From JASJHI01 sp965371355 (GTDB lineage Bacteria; Actinomycetota; Acidimicrobiia; Acidimicrobiales; Ilumatobacteraceae), in contig CBDUYD010000024.1 of NCBI GenBank assembly GCA_965371355.1, forward strand, positions 1 to 25,452: DNA of 25,452 nucleotides. Direction: 5' to 3'. Of this stretch, positions 1 through 6,641 are shown piece after piece. Under the pieces are notes generated by a model. That model had not been told where the DNA came from and made no database searches. It worked only from the letters and a program-made list of their open reading frames with translations. Position 1 is the stretch's first letter. Every line of letters begins with the position of its first letter. A program made the translations under genes and the position numbers.

Positions 1-273
1 GCGCTCGTCACGTTCCCGGCGGCCAACCACGACCCGGCCGCGTTCGATGCCCCCGACGAGTTCCGGATCGATCGCGAGGAGAATCGTCACGTCGCGTTCG
101 GCCTCGGGATCCATCGTTGCCTCGGCTCGAACCTCGCCAGGCTCGAACTGCTCGTGGCGCTTCAGGAATGGCTCAGCGCGTTCCCGTCCTACCGCCTCGA
201 CGAGACCCAGGAGACGACCTGGACGAGTGGACAGATCCGCGGGCCGCGCAACGTTCCGGTGCTGCTCGGCTGA
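1..273 (+). CDS. Cytochrome P450, C-terminal fragment (5' end outside window)
   Basis: Reading frame 1 is open from the window edge to TGA at 271-273 (90 residues). It carries the P450 haem-binding loop FGLGIHRCLG at about residues 33-42, where the Cys is the axial thiolate ligand, followed by SNLARLEL, the start of the L helix. The C-terminal beta strands (RGPRNVPVLLG) end in the usual way. P450s are monooxygenases that hydroxylate lipids, terpenes or xenobiotics with electrons from ferredoxin or flavoprotein partners. The subfamily cannot be told from this fragment. The gene is convergent with the next one, with a 38-bp gap. A ferredoxin lies 6 kb away, but its 2[4Fe-4S] type and distance give no firm link. 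Confidence 0.93.
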   Translation, partial: ALVTFPAANHDPAAFDAPDEFRIDREENRHVAFGLGIHRCLGSNLARLELLVALQEWLSAFPSYRLDETQETTWTSGQIRGPRNVPVLLG

Positions 274-295
274 CGCCCGGTCGATCCGGGGGGTC

Positions 296-321
296 GATTC
301 AGAGGCCCGATTCAGAGGGTC
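296..321. repeat. 13-bp tandem duplication at the VOC gene 3' end
   Basis: GATTCAGAGG is repeated at 296-305 and 309-318, a 13-bp period. The second copy contains the stop codon (TCA on the plus strand, 312-314) of the minus-strand VOC gene. It lies in the short gap between convergent genes and has no evident function. Confidence 0.6.
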
Positions 322-938
322 GTGTCGCCGGCCGGACCGCGCACGGTCGCCTCGATCATCGCTGCGTCACCGAACCCGACCGGGTCGACGAATCCGAGTG
401 CCGCGCGGGCGCGATCGATCGGCCTCGGATCGGGATGCGCCGACCGTAGGGCGACGAGTCCGACGCCGCCTGGAGCCGTCTTCGACGGATTCTCGGTGTC
501 GCCCCAATCGATCACGAACGGGATGAGGCCGTCGCTGTCACCGGTGGGCAACGTGAGGGTCCAGTGCAGTTCGACACCGTCGGGTCGGAGGCGGCTCATC
601 GAGACCGGATCGCCCGGATCGAAGCCGGCTTCCCGGGCCCGCTCGACGAGCGCGCCGATCGATTCGCCCGGTGAGGGTCGGACGGCGAAGGTCGCCAACC
701 GCGATCGCCCGCCGAGGTCGTCGATGCCGAACGGCCGAGGCCGGTCGAGGTCGGGCTGATCGGGATCTGGCGCGATCAGTTCGAGATACGAGTCGCCGAA
801 CGAGACGAGCGCGTTGTGCGTGCCCATGCCGGTGTGGGAGCCGCCGTATGCCGGGCGCACACCGGTCGAACGCTCGAACCGCTCGGCCGCGCCCTCGAGG
901 TCGGGTACTGCGTACACGAGATGGTCGATGACGGACAC
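312..938 (-). CDS. VOC-superfamily glyoxalase-like protein
   Basis: A 208-residue protein with a glyoxalase-like domain of the PF13468 type. It opens with VIDHLVYAVPDLEGAAERFE (residues 3-22), where the His of IDH is the usual first metal-ligand position. A G-x-H-x-G-x-G-T-x-N-x-L segment and YLELIAPD (second beta-alpha-beta module) follow. VOC proteins are metal-dependent lyases, isomerases or dioxygenases, and the substrate of this subgroup is unknown. The GTG start at 936-938 is chosen because MSVIDHLVYA is the normal N-terminus. A CATGAT hexamer ends 6 nt upstream (945-950), which suggests a leaderless start. The gene diverges from the SDR gene across a 179-bp gap that holds a C-rich tract and palindrome copy 1. 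Confidence 0.85.
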   Translation of the reverse strand: MSVIDHLVYAVPDLEGAAERFERSTGVRPAYGGSHTGMGTHNALVSFGDSYLELIAPDPDQPDLDRPRPFGIDDLGGRSRLATFAVRPSPGESIGALVERAREAGFDPGDPVSMSRLRPDGVELHWTLTLPTGDSDGLIPFVIDWGDTENPSKTAPGGVGLVALRSAHPDPRPIDRARAALGFVDPVGFGDAAMIEATVRGPAGDTTL

Positions 939-961
939 CGTCCGATCATGCCACGCCGGCG

Positions 962-995
962 CCCCGCCCTCCGCCCCCCGCCTCGCCCTCCGCCC
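962..995 (-). other. G-quadruplex-type tract (G-rich on minus strand) beside palindrome copy 1
   Basis: On the plus strand the C-runs are at 962-965, 967-969, 974-979, 986-988 and 993-995. Read on the minus strand they give five G-runs of three or more, separated by loops of 1-6 nt, which meets the usual G3+N1-7 rule. The first G-run on that strand lies 12 nt beyond the edge of palindrome copy 1. The motif is seen directly; folding is inferred. Confidence 0.5.
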
Positions 996-1007
996 GCCGA
1001 TTTCGTT

Positions 1008-1050
1008 CTCGTGAGGATGTTGCGCCTTGGAGGCGCAACATCCTCACGAG
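1008..1050. repeat. Long palindrome, copy 1 of 4
   Basis: The left arm CTCGTGAGGATGTTGCGCC (1008-1026) and right arm GGCGCAACATCCTCACGAG (1032-1050) are perfect 19-nt reverse complements around the loop TTGGA. Measured between the GCGC ends shared by all copies, the arms are 18 nt and the centre is 7 nt (CTTGGAG). The copy lies between the divergent VOC and SDR genes. There is no T-tract on either side, so it does not look like an intrinsic terminator. Confidence 0.95.
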
Positions 1051-1105
1051 TTGCGCTCTGGCGGCAGCGCATCGCTCGTCTTACGGGGGGACGGCCGGGT
1101 CGGAG

Positions 1106-1111
1106 TAGGTT
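1106..1111 (+). promoter_or_regulatory. Candidate -10 hexamer (TAGGTT) of the SDR gene
   Basis: TAGGTT ends 6 nt before the ATG at 1118, placing the expected transcription start at or next to the start codon. No Shine-Dalgarno sequence is seen and no clear -35 box. Confidence 0.45.
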
Positions 1112-1117
1112 CGCCGT

Positions 1118-1855
1118 ATGTCCGAGTTCTCCGGCCGCGTCGCCATCGTCACAGGGTCATCGAGCGGGATCGGAGAGGAGATCGCGCGTCGCCTGTCCGG
1201 CCTCGGGGCGACCGTGGTCGTCAACTCATCGTCGTCGGTCGAGGCCGGCGAGGCGGTCTCGGCATCGCTGCCGAACGAGTCGACGTACGTTCGCGCGGAC
1301 ATCAGCGAGCAAGCCGAGGCGCACGCGCTCGTCGATACCACCATCGAGCGCTATGGCCGCCTCGACTACCTGATCAACAACGCCGGCTGGACGACCGTGG
1401 TGGCCCACGAGAACCTCGACGACCTCACCGACGAGATCTTCCGTAAGACCTTCGAGGTCAACGTCTTGGGCACATGGTGGGTCACCAAGCGGGCGATCCC
1501 CCACCTCCGCGAATCCGACGATCCGTGCATCGTGAACATCACGTCGATCGCCGGGGTCCGGCCGGTCGGGTCGTCGATGGCCTACTCGATGTCGAAGGCG
1601 GCGCTCAATCAGATGACCGTATTGCTGGCCAAGTCGTACGGTCCGATCCGGGTCAACGCGGTCGCCCCGGGCCTCGTACGGACGCCGTGGACCGAAGACT
1701 GGGATGCCCAGCACGAGATGATCGCATCGATGGCGCCCGTGCCCCGATCGGCGACCCCGGACGATTGCGCGGAGGCCGTGCTCGCGCTGCTCCGCAACAA
1801 ATACACCAGCGGCGAGATCTTCGTCGTCGACGGCGGACTCACCCAACGCGTCTGA
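1118..1855 (+). CDS. SDR-family NAD(P)-dependent oxidoreductase (FabG-like)
   Basis: A 245-residue classical short-chain dehydrogenase/reductase. The cofactor-binding loop TGSSSGIG is at residues 12-19 and NNAG at 87-90. The catalytic set is Asn115, Ser143, Tyr156 and Lys160 (YSMSK). The C-terminal VNAVAPGLVRTP and FVVDGGLT segments are intact, and the length is standard for the family. It reduces or oxidises a carbonyl or hydroxyl group with NAD(P)H. The substrate could be a 3-ketoacyl thioester or a secondary alcohol and cannot be fixed from sequence. The stop codon is 1 nt from the start of palindrome copy 2, and the gene converges on the thiolase gene. Nearby thiolase and thioesterase genes fit a fatty-acid or lipid catabolic setting. 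Confidence 0.93.
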   Translation: MSEFSGRVAIVTGSSSGIGEEIARRLSGLGATVVVNSSSSVEAGEAVSASLPNESTYVRADISEQAEAHALVDTTIERYGRLDYLINNAGWTTVVAHENLDDLTDEIFRKTFEVNVLGTWWVTKRAIPHLRESDDPCIVNITSIAGVRPVGSSMAYSMSKAALNQMTVLLAKSYGPIRVNAVAPGLVRTPWTEDWDAQHEMIASMAPVPRSATPDDCAEAVLALLRNKYTSGEIFVVDGGLTQRV

Positions 1856-1856
1856 C

Positions 1857-1898
1857 GTTCTCGTGAGGATGTTGCGCACATGCAGCGCAACATCCTCA
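1857..1898. repeat. Long palindrome, copy 2 of 4 (right end decayed)
   Basis: GTTCTCGTGAGG begins 1 nt after the SDR stop. TGAGGATGTTGCGC (1864-1877) pairs perfectly with GCGCAACATCCTCA (1885-1898) around the 7-nt centre ACATGCA. The expected outer CACGAG is replaced by TCATCTG, so this copy is partly eroded. It sits between convergent SDR and thiolase genes, where a bidirectional terminator would be possible, but no T-run follows. Confidence 0.9.
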
Positions 1899-1911
1899 TC
1901 TGATCAACTCG

Positions 1912-3120
1912 TCAGGCGGCGGACTTCTCGAGGATGTGGATACCGCAGGCGGAGCCGAGTCCGATCACGTGGGCGAGGCCGACCTTGGCGCCCTCGATCT
2001 GACGATCGCCCGCCTCACCGCGGAGGTGGTGGCAGACCTCCCAGATGTTGGCGATGCCGGTCGCCGAGATCGGATGACCCTTCGACTGCAGGCCACCTGA
2101 CACGTTGACCGGTGTGGTGCCATCGCGCCACGGTGCACCCGACTCGAAGAAGTCGACCGCGCCGCCCTCGTCGCAGAGGCCGAGGTTGTCGTAGTGCACG
2201 AGTTCTGCCGTTGCGAAGCAGTCGTGGAGCTCGACGAGGTCGAGATCCTCGGGGCCGACGCCGGCCTGCTCGTAGGCGATCTTGGCGGCGTTGCGCGTCA
2301 AGGTGTTGACGTCTGGAAGCACCTGGCAGGCCTCCTGCCACGGGTCGGAGGTGAGCACCGATGCCGACACCTTGATCGCTCTGCGCTGCTGCTCGAGCGA
2401 GAGCGTCTTCAGCTTCTCGCCGCTGACGACGACCGCGGCCGCGGCCCCGTCGCAGTTGGCCGAGCACATCGGCCTGGTGTTCGGGTAGGCGATCATCATG
2501 TCGTTCATGATCTCGTCGACCGTGAAGCTCTTCTGGTAGGCGGCGAGCGGGTTGAGCGTGGAGTGCGAATGGTTCTTCTCGGAGATCCGTGCGAACAATT
2601 CGAAATCGGCGCCGCCGTACTTGTGGCCGTACTCCATGCCGACCTGCGCGAACACGCCTGGCATCGTGTCGGTCCCGATGCGGCCGTCGGTGGTGGCGAC
2701 CGCTCCGTAGCGGCCCTTGGGCTCCCACTCGTGTGAATCGCTCTTCGGCTGTCCGCCGCCACCGAGCAGTCCGGCACCGGCGAGCTTCTCGACGCCGACC
2801 GCGAGTCCCATGTCGCACTCGCCGGCCTTCACCGCCATGATCGCCGTGCGCAGCGCCGTGGCACCGGTGGCACAGGCGTTCGACACGTTGAACACCGGAA
2901 TCCCGGTCTGGCCGACCTGCTTCTGGAGTTGCTGACCGATACCGCCCGAGCCCATCAGGTTGCCCGCCGCCATCACGCCCATGTCGCCCATCGTCACGCC
3001 GCCGTCGGCGAGCGCGGCCATGATCGCCTCGGACCCGAGGTCGACGATGTCCATGTCGTAGTGCTTGCCGAACTTGGTCATGTTGATCCCGAGGATCCAG
3101 ATCTCGTCGCTGGCGCTCAT
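1912..3120 (-). CDS. Thiolase / SCP2-type acetyl-CoA acetyltransferase family protein
   Basis: A 402-residue thiolase-fold protein of the lipid-transfer (SCP2-thiolase) group. The nucleophilic Cys83 sits in NVSNACATGATAL, the ELHDCF motif carries His299, GGLQSKGHPISATG carries His349, and Cys392 lies in the terminal SACGIHIL. With Cys83, both His residues and Cys392 kept, the protein looks like a competent thiolase. Some steroid-pathway Ltp aldolases instead use tyrosines. Thiolases cleave 3-ketoacyl-CoA with CoA or run the reverse condensation. An SD-like GGAG precedes the ATG, as expected for a downstream operon gene. The upstream DUF35 gene is its probable partner, since DUF35 zinc-ribbon/OB proteins bind acyl-CoA beside such thiolases. 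The substrate is not known. Confidence 0.92.
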   Translation of the reverse strand: MSASDEIWILGINMTKFGKHYDMDIVDLGSEAIMAALADGGVTMGDMGVMAAGNLMGSGGIGQQLQKQVGQTGIPVFNVSNACATGATALRTAIMAVKAGECDMGLAVGVEKLAGAGLLGGGGQPKSDSHEWEPKGRYGAVATTDGRIGTDTMPGVFAQVGMEYGHKYGGADFELFARISEKNHSHSTLNPLAAYQKSFTVDEIMNDMMIAYPNTRPMCSANCDGAAAAVVVSGEKLKTLSLEQQRRAIKVSASVLTSDPWQEACQVLPDVNTLTRNAAKIAYEQAGVGPEDLDLVELHDCFATAELVHYDNLGLCDEGGAVDFFESGAPWRDGTTPVNVSGGLQSKGHPISATGIANIWEVCHHLRGEAGDRQIEGAKVGLAHVIGLGSACGIHILEKSAA

Positions 3121-3132
3121 CTCATCTCCGTA

Positions 3133-3168
3133 TCGATTGTCGAGGCCGTGTCGATTGTCGAGGCCTCG
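3133..3168. repeat. 18-bp tandem duplication between DUF35 and thiolase genes
   Basis: TCGATTGTCGAGGC is repeated in two abutting 18-bp units (3133-3150 and 3151-3168) inside the 117-bp spacer, just ahead of the thiolase ribosome-binding site. It looks like a replication-slippage duplication. Confidence 0.7.
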
Positions 3169-3194
3169 GGTTGTGTTGGTTTGGTCGGCCTCGA

Positions 3195-3215
3195 CGCCAG
3201 CCTTGGTCGCTGGCG
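3195..3215. other. Small inverted repeat between DUF35 and thiolase genes
   Basis: CGCCAGC (3195-3201) and GCTGGCG (3209-3215) can pair around a 7-nt loop, about 22 nt beyond the DUF35 stop in the minus-strand transcript. It could modulate read-through into the thiolase gene, but there is no T-run to call it an intrinsic terminator. Confidence 0.35.
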
Positions 3216-3237
3216 CTCGCGGCGGCTGTATGCACTG

Positions 3238-3645
3238 TCAGGTGATGGGTTCGAAGCCGAAGGCGATGGCTTCGGTGCCGTTGTCGTCGGCTCCGAGGGG
3301 GTAGGTCATCAGGCGCACACGCATGCCCGTCGAAACGTGCTGCGCGTCGGGGTCGACGTTGCGAAGGTTGCCGCGCACGCTCGTGCCGCCGCAGTCGATG
3401 ACGCCCGACACGAACGGAACATCGACGCCCGGCGCGGCGAACGCGACGATCGTGAATGTCCGCAGTTCGCCCTCGGTCGGGATGTCGACCTGCCCGAACT
3501 CGGTGCCGAAGCACGACGCACATGCGTTGCGACGATCGAAGAAGCGGGCGCCGCAGGAGGTGCACTCGTGCGCGGTCAGGTGGGGATCGCCGTCGTCGAG
3601 GACGAGGTAGTCGACGATCGGAACCTGGGTTGCCGTGTCTGCCAT
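3238..3645 (-). CDS. DUF35 zinc-ribbon/OB-fold protein (thiolase partner)
   Basis: A 135-residue protein. The N-terminal rubredoxin-like zinc ribbon has Cys28-x2-Cys31 and Cys42-x2-Cys45. An OB-fold domain follows (about residues 55-135) with GELRTFTIV and the PFVSGVIDC strand typical of DUF35. Family members bind acyl-CoA and form stable complexes with thiolases, SCP2-type aldolases or hydratases, and are usually encoded next to them. Here the gene lies directly upstream of the thiolase on the same strand. The length is normal. The ATG at 3643-3645 has a TAGCGT hexamer 6 nt upstream, so this gene probably starts the transcript. Confidence 0.9.
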   Translation of the reverse strand: MADTATQVPIVDYLVLDDGDPHLTAHECTSCGARFFDRRNACASCFGTEFGQVDIPTEGELRTFTIVAFAAPGVDVPFVSGVIDCGGTSVRGNLRNVDPDAQHVSTGMRVRLMTYPLGADDNGTEAIAFGFEPIT

Positions 3646-3651
3646 GCGTCG

Positions 3652-3657
3652 ACGCTA
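3652..3657 (-). promoter_or_regulatory. Candidate -10 hexamer (TAGCGT) of the DUF35-thiolase unit
   Basis: On the minus strand TAGCGT ends 6 nt before the DUF35 ATG, consistent with a leaderless mRNA. No convincing -35 was found at 17 bp. Confidence 0.45.
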
Positions 3658-3710
3658 CCCCTCGCGTTCCGGCACGAACGAGCCCGCGTCGACACCCGCG
3701 CGCGAGCGGG

Positions 3711-4067
3711 TCAGGCGTGCGTTGCGATGCAGAACTCGTTGCCCTCGGGATCGGTGAGTGTCGTCCATCGCGTTCCCCACTCGTCGTGCTCGGAGTGGAC
3801 CGAGGCGCCGAGTCCGACGAGACGTTCGACCTCGCCCTCGCGATCACTCGACCCGAGGTCGAGATGCATCCGGTTCTTGCCCGACTTCGGTTCGGGCACC
3901 TGGATGAACATCATCACCGGTTGGCCATCCGGCACCTCCCGGCCTATCGAAGCGAAGAACTCACTCGGCTCGGGATCGACCTCCCTCCGGAGAACCTGTG
4001 CCCAGAACGCGGCGAGTCGGCCGCCGTTCAGGCAATCGGTGGTGATCGAGTAGATCGAGACGGACAT
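3711..4067 (-). CDS. Small VOC-family (glyoxalase-like) protein
   Basis: A 118-residue single-domain VOC protein resembling the Glyoxalase_6 group. It has the opening beta strand ISVYSI-like SIYSITTDC, RMHLDL with His68, and the closing DPEGNEFCIATH with Glu111, both usual metal-ligand positions. Function within the family is unknown. A longer frame exists upstream, but the ATG at 4065-4067 is chosen because a strong Shine-Dalgarno GAGGAG precedes it and the protein then starts at the domain edge. The gene starts 10 bp after the thioesterase stop, so it is the second gene of a two-gene operon. Confidence 0.85.
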   Translation of the reverse strand: MSVSIYSITTDCLNGGRLAAFWAQVLRREVDPEPSEFFASIGREVPDGQPVMMFIQVPEPKSGKNRMHLDLGSSDREGEVERLVGLGASVHSEHDEWGTRWTTLTDPEGNEFCIATHA

Positions 4068-4077
4068 GTTGTGCTCC

Positions 4078-4515
4078 TCAGGATTGGGCCAGTTGGGTGA
4101 GCCAGACCGGCAGGCGTGTAGGGCGGCCGCTCGATGTGCAGCCGTGCACGGTGACACCGGTCGATCGTGCGTGGACGTCGCCCTCGACCCGGCTCGTGAC
4201 GAGGTACGCCATCTGGAAGGTAGCGCGGGTCACGGTGGCCAGCGCGACGTGGACGCCGACCACCTCATCGAACTCGACGGGCCGGCGGTACTGCACGAAC
4301 GCTTCGAGCACCGGCGACTCGAGACCTTCCTCGCGCCACTGCGGGTACGGGTGGTCGATGTGGCGGAGGTAGGCGACCCGCGCTTCCTCGAACCAGGCCA
4401 GGTAGTTGCTGTGGTGCACGACGCCCATCGCGTCGGTTTCGACGAACCGGGCCCGGATGTGATGGACGAAGTCGTAGTCGGCTGGATCGGTCGACGGCTC
4501 GATGGACATGCGCAC
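4078..4515 (-). CDS. Acyl-CoA thioesterase, 4HBT/YbgC type
   Basis: A 145-residue single hot-dog domain. The signature ETDAMGVVHHSNYLAWFEEAR contains Asp28 and the D-x-x-G-V-V-H-H-x-x-Y pattern of the 4-hydroxybenzoyl-CoA thioesterase/YbgC family, in which that Asp is catalytic. It hydrolyses acyl- or aryl-CoA thioesters in the cytoplasm. The GTG at 4513-4515 is taken as the start because a CAGACT hexamer ends 6 nt upstream; an ATG two codons in is an alternative. The small VOC gene follows after 10 bp. The chain length or aromatic specificity cannot be read from sequence. Confidence 0.88.
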   Translation of the reverse strand: MRMSIEPSTDPADYDFVHHIRARFVETDAMGVVHHSNYLAWFEEARVAYLRHIDHPYPQWREEGLESPVLEAFVQYRRPVEFDEVVGVHVALATVTRATFQMAYLVTSRVEGDVHARSTGVTVHGCTSSGRPTRLPVWLTQLAQS

Positions 4516-4536
4516 GTCGCGAGTCTGGCCGATGCA

Positions 4537-5430
4537 CTACTGCGCCGGGTGACGCAGGAGTGCCTCGATGCGTGCGACGCGCGTGAGAGCGGGCGGGTGG
4601 GTCGCGGCCAGCCGTGCACGCCAGCCGATCGGTCGACCGGCGATCCCCTGGTCGATCACGAAGCGGAGGGCGCCGGCGAGGTCGCGTCCGAATCCCATCC
4701 GGACCGCCCGCTGGTCGGCCTCGAACTCGGAGGAATGACCGACCACGTTGGCCAACGCGTCGGCGCCGCGAAGCGCGGCGGTGAAGATCCATGAGAGCGC
4801 GTTGATCAGTCCGGCCGCGAGCTTTCCGATCATCGCGATCGGGGGTGAACCGTCGCCGAAGCTCGACGCCGCGGCGTGGGCGACGTTTTCGAGGAAGAAG
4901 CCGATCCGGGCGAGGAGCACAACCGGTGCAGCGAGCCAGTGCCCGAACGTGATCGCAACCGTGTGCAGACCGAGGTGATGGCTGAGTTCGTGCGCCAGCA
5001 CGCCGCGGAGCTGGGCGTTGGTCAGCCGGTCGACGGCGAACGTGGTGACGATGACGAGATGCCCGCCGCAGGCATACGCGTTGAGTTCGTCGGAGGGGAG
5101 GACCCGTAGCACGTAGCGCTTCGCGGGGAAGTCGTTGGCCTGCGCGATCTGCGCCCAGATCGGGTCGACGACAACCGATTCGTCGGATGTCGGTCGGCGC
5201 GCGCCGAGGATCGGCGTGAGCACGAGCACCTGGAACGGGCGGACGAACATCAGGAGCCCGACGATGAGATACGCGACGAGCACCCACCACAGCCGAACGT
5301 CGAAGACGAGCCCGAGAGGGAGCCAGAAGACCGCGAGCGCGAGCACGGTGAACGGTGCCATTGCGATCACGGGGACGAACGCCCAGACGGCGGCGCGTTC
5401 GACGCTGCGCGATCCTCGCTGCCGGTCCAT
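4537..5430 (-). CDS. M48-type membrane zinc metalloprotease
   Basis: A 297-residue HtpX/Ste24-like protease. Two hydrophobic segments lie near the N-terminus (about 17-37 and 41-62) and further hydrophobic stretches at about 158-180 and 200-220. The zinc-binding HELSH has His147, Glu148 and His151, and the third ligand Glu235 lies in the EFEAD motif. M48 proteases cleave membrane or misfolded proteins at the cytoplasmic face. A longer upstream frame was rejected: the ATG at 5428-5430 has a clear TATCCT hexamer 7 nt before it, and upstream residues are low-complexity read-through of the TetR gene. The gene lies 49 bp downstream of tetR on the same strand and seems to have its own promoter. Confidence 0.9.
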   Translation of the reverse strand: MDRQRGSRSVERAAVWAFVPVIAMAPFTVLALAVFWLPLGLVFDVRLWWVLVAYLIVGLLMFVRPFQVLVLTPILGARRPTSDESVVVDPIWAQIAQANDFPAKRYVLRVLPSDELNAYACGGHLVIVTTFAVDRLTNAQLRGVLAHELSHHLGLHTVAITFGHWLAAPVVLLARIGFFLENVAHAAASSFGDGSPPIAMIGKLAAGLINALSWIFTAALRGADALANVVGHSSEFEADQRAVRMGFGRDLAGALRFVIDQGIAGRPIGWRARLAATHPPALTRVARIEALLRHPAQ

Positions 5431-5437
5431 CCCGGTG

Positions 5438-5443
5438 AGGATA
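5438..5443 (-). promoter_or_regulatory. Candidate -10 hexamer (TATCCT) of the M48 protease gene
   Basis: TATCCT on the minus strand ends 7 nt before the ATG. It is one of the best matches to TANNNT in the window and decides the start codon. The -35 region would overlap the end of the TetR gene. Confidence 0.5.
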
Positions 5444-5479
5444 CGAAGCGACGAGACTCGCGATGTCAGGCGGCCCGAT

Positions 5480-6157
5480 TCAGTGGAGCGCGGAGGCGAC
5501 CCAACCCCGAACGAACAAGGCGAGCTGTTCGACGGAGAGATCGGGGCCGAGCCGACCGCTGCGGTAGGCGTTGGAGAACGACGACACGGCACCGAGCACA
5601 CCGAACGCCATCAATGTCGGATCGGCGTCGGTGAAGGCGCCCTCGCGCTGACCCTCCCGGATGAGGCTCGTCAGGTCGTCGAGATAGATGTCGCTGCCCT
5701 CGCTGAGCACGTCGGTCAACGCGGGATCGGAGCGTTCGACATCGATCAGGGCGAAGTACGCCGCATGGCGGGCCATGAATCGCACGCTCGCCTCGGTGCC
5801 CTGGGCGATGCGCTCGGCGACGTCGGCATCGGGGTCCATCGCCACGGCCTGTGCACGTCGCAGGCCGAGCCGCATCGTGCGGACGAGTTCCGCGAAGAGA
5901 TCGCCCTTCGTCGGGAAGTACCAGTAGAAGAGCCCCTTCGCGACACCGGCGGCACGGCAGATGTCGGCGATCCGCGTGGCGCCGTAGCCCCGCTCGGCGA
6001 AGAGGGCGGCGGCGGCGTCGAGCAACTGCTGCTTGCGTTCGCGGCCGTGCTCGGTGTGCCGCCGGCCCCCGACGGGAGCGTCCGCAGCGGCGTCGTCCGC
6101 CCCGCGTCCGACCGCCCCGGACTCGTCGGGGAGCGCGTTCGCGGCCGTGCTCGTCAC
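5480..6157 (-). CDS. TetR-family transcriptional regulator
   Basis: A 225-residue one-component regulator. A 38-residue Ala/Asp/Gly-rich N-terminal extension precedes the DNA-binding domain (about residues 40-90). The domain holds LFAERGYGATRIADICRAAG and GLFYWYFPTKGDLF, the recognition helix and helix 4 typical of TetR. The rest is an all-helical ligand and dimer domain with no recognised ligand. The start is GTG at 6155-6157. On the minus strand TTGACC, a 17-bp spacer and TGAACT end 6 nt before that GTG. A 7-4-7 palindrome covers the TTGACC box, which predicts autorepression. The regulator is divergent from the ferredoxin gene, the likeliest target. Confidence 0.9.
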   Translation of the reverse strand: MTSTAANALPDESGAVGRGADDAAADAPVGGRRHTEHGRERKQQLLDAAAALFAERGYGATRIADICRAAGVAKGLFYWYFPTKGDLFAELVRTMRLGLRRAQAVAMDPDADVAERIAQGTEASVRFMARHAAYFALIDVERSDPALTDVLSEGSDIYLDDLTSLIREGQREGAFTDADPTLMAFGVLGAVSSFSNAYRSGRLGPDLSVEQLALFVRGWVASALH

Positions 6158-6175
6158 CGCGACAGTTCACCGGAT

Positions 6176-6193
6176 CTTGACCCACCGGTCAAG
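6176..6193. promoter_or_regulatory. Candidate TetR operator in the divergent tetR/ferredoxin region
   Basis: CTTGACC and GGTCAAG are perfect inverted 7-mers separated by 4 bp (18 bp in all). The site overlaps the TTGACC -35 box of the tetR promoter and lies 31 bp before the ferredoxin ATG. Size, symmetry and position fit a TetR dimer site controlling both genes. Confidence 0.6.
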
Positions 6194-6210
6194 TTGGTCG
6201 GGGGTCGATC

Positions 6211-6216
6211 TATGCT
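6211..6216 (+). promoter_or_regulatory. Candidate -10 hexamer (TATGCT) of the ferredoxin gene
   Basis: TATGCT ends 8 nt before the ATG at 6225. The position is close to the TetR-type palindrome, so a bound repressor would occlude polymerase. The -35 at 17 bp is poor. Confidence 0.45.
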
Positions 6217-6224
6217 CGACGGGG

Positions 6225-6536
6225 ATGACCGCCAGCCGCGATGACCGGATCTCGACGCGGACCCGCAACGAGAAGTGGCTCAACGTGCCGTTGCGGATCG
6301 AGATGCTCGAGTGCATCAACTGCGACGCGTGTCTCCGTCACTGCCCGCCCAACTTCGGCGCCATCTTCAACCACGGACCCGATGTGATCATCCTCCCCGA
6401 GCTGTGCAGCGGCTGCGACAAGTGCCTCCCGGCCTGCCCGGTCGACTGCATCTATCCGGACCCCGACTGGCGTTCGACCCAGGTTCCCGACGATTGGTGG
6501 GACGAGCCGGGCGGTCCGGACGATCCCTATTCGTAG
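6225..6536 (+). CDS. 2[4Fe-4S] ferredoxin
   Basis: A 103-residue low-potential electron carrier. Two cluster motifs are complete: C30-x2-C33-x2-C36-x3-C40-P and C61-x2-C64-x2-C67-x3-C71-P. An extra Cys75 follows (CPVDC). An insertion of about 20 residues separates the motifs, and the acidic tail is rich in Asp, Trp and Pro. It probably passes electrons to a cytoplasmic oxidoreductase; the partner is not evident locally. The P450 6 kb upstream is possible but usually uses 2Fe-2S or 3Fe-4S ferredoxins. The ATG at 6225 is chosen over upstream in-frame starts because those run through the tetR promoter and operator. Confidence 0.92.
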   Translation: MTASRDDRISTRTRNEKWLNVPLRIEMLECINCDACLRHCPPNFGAIFNHGPDVIILPELCSGCDKCLPACPVDCIYPDPDWRSTQVPDDWWDEPGGPDDPYS

Positions 6537-6571
6537 GCGTGGGTTCGTAGAGGTTGTGCCACGTCGAGCGA

Positions 6572-6587
6572 CCCGGAACAAGCCGGG
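6572..6587 (+). terminator. Weak hairpin after the ferredoxin gene
   Basis: CCCGG (6572-6576) and CCGGG (6583-6587) pair around AACAAG, followed by AATCTT. The stem is short and the T-tract poor, so this is only a possible terminator between the ferredoxin and esterase genes. Confidence 0.3.
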
Positions 6588-6641
6588 AATCTTCGAGCGC
6601 CCGCGTAGAGATCGGTGCCCGAGCGAGTAGAACGTTGGCCG

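Noticed and set aside
1..4515. A steroid side-chain degradation cluster (P450, SDR, SCP2-type thiolase, DUF35, TetR)
   Set aside because: The classes fit, but no ring-cleavage or dedicated side-chain gene is present. The thiolase keeps Cys/His catalysis rather than the Ltp2 aldolase residues, and the genes lie on different strands. General lipid catabolism is all that can be supported.
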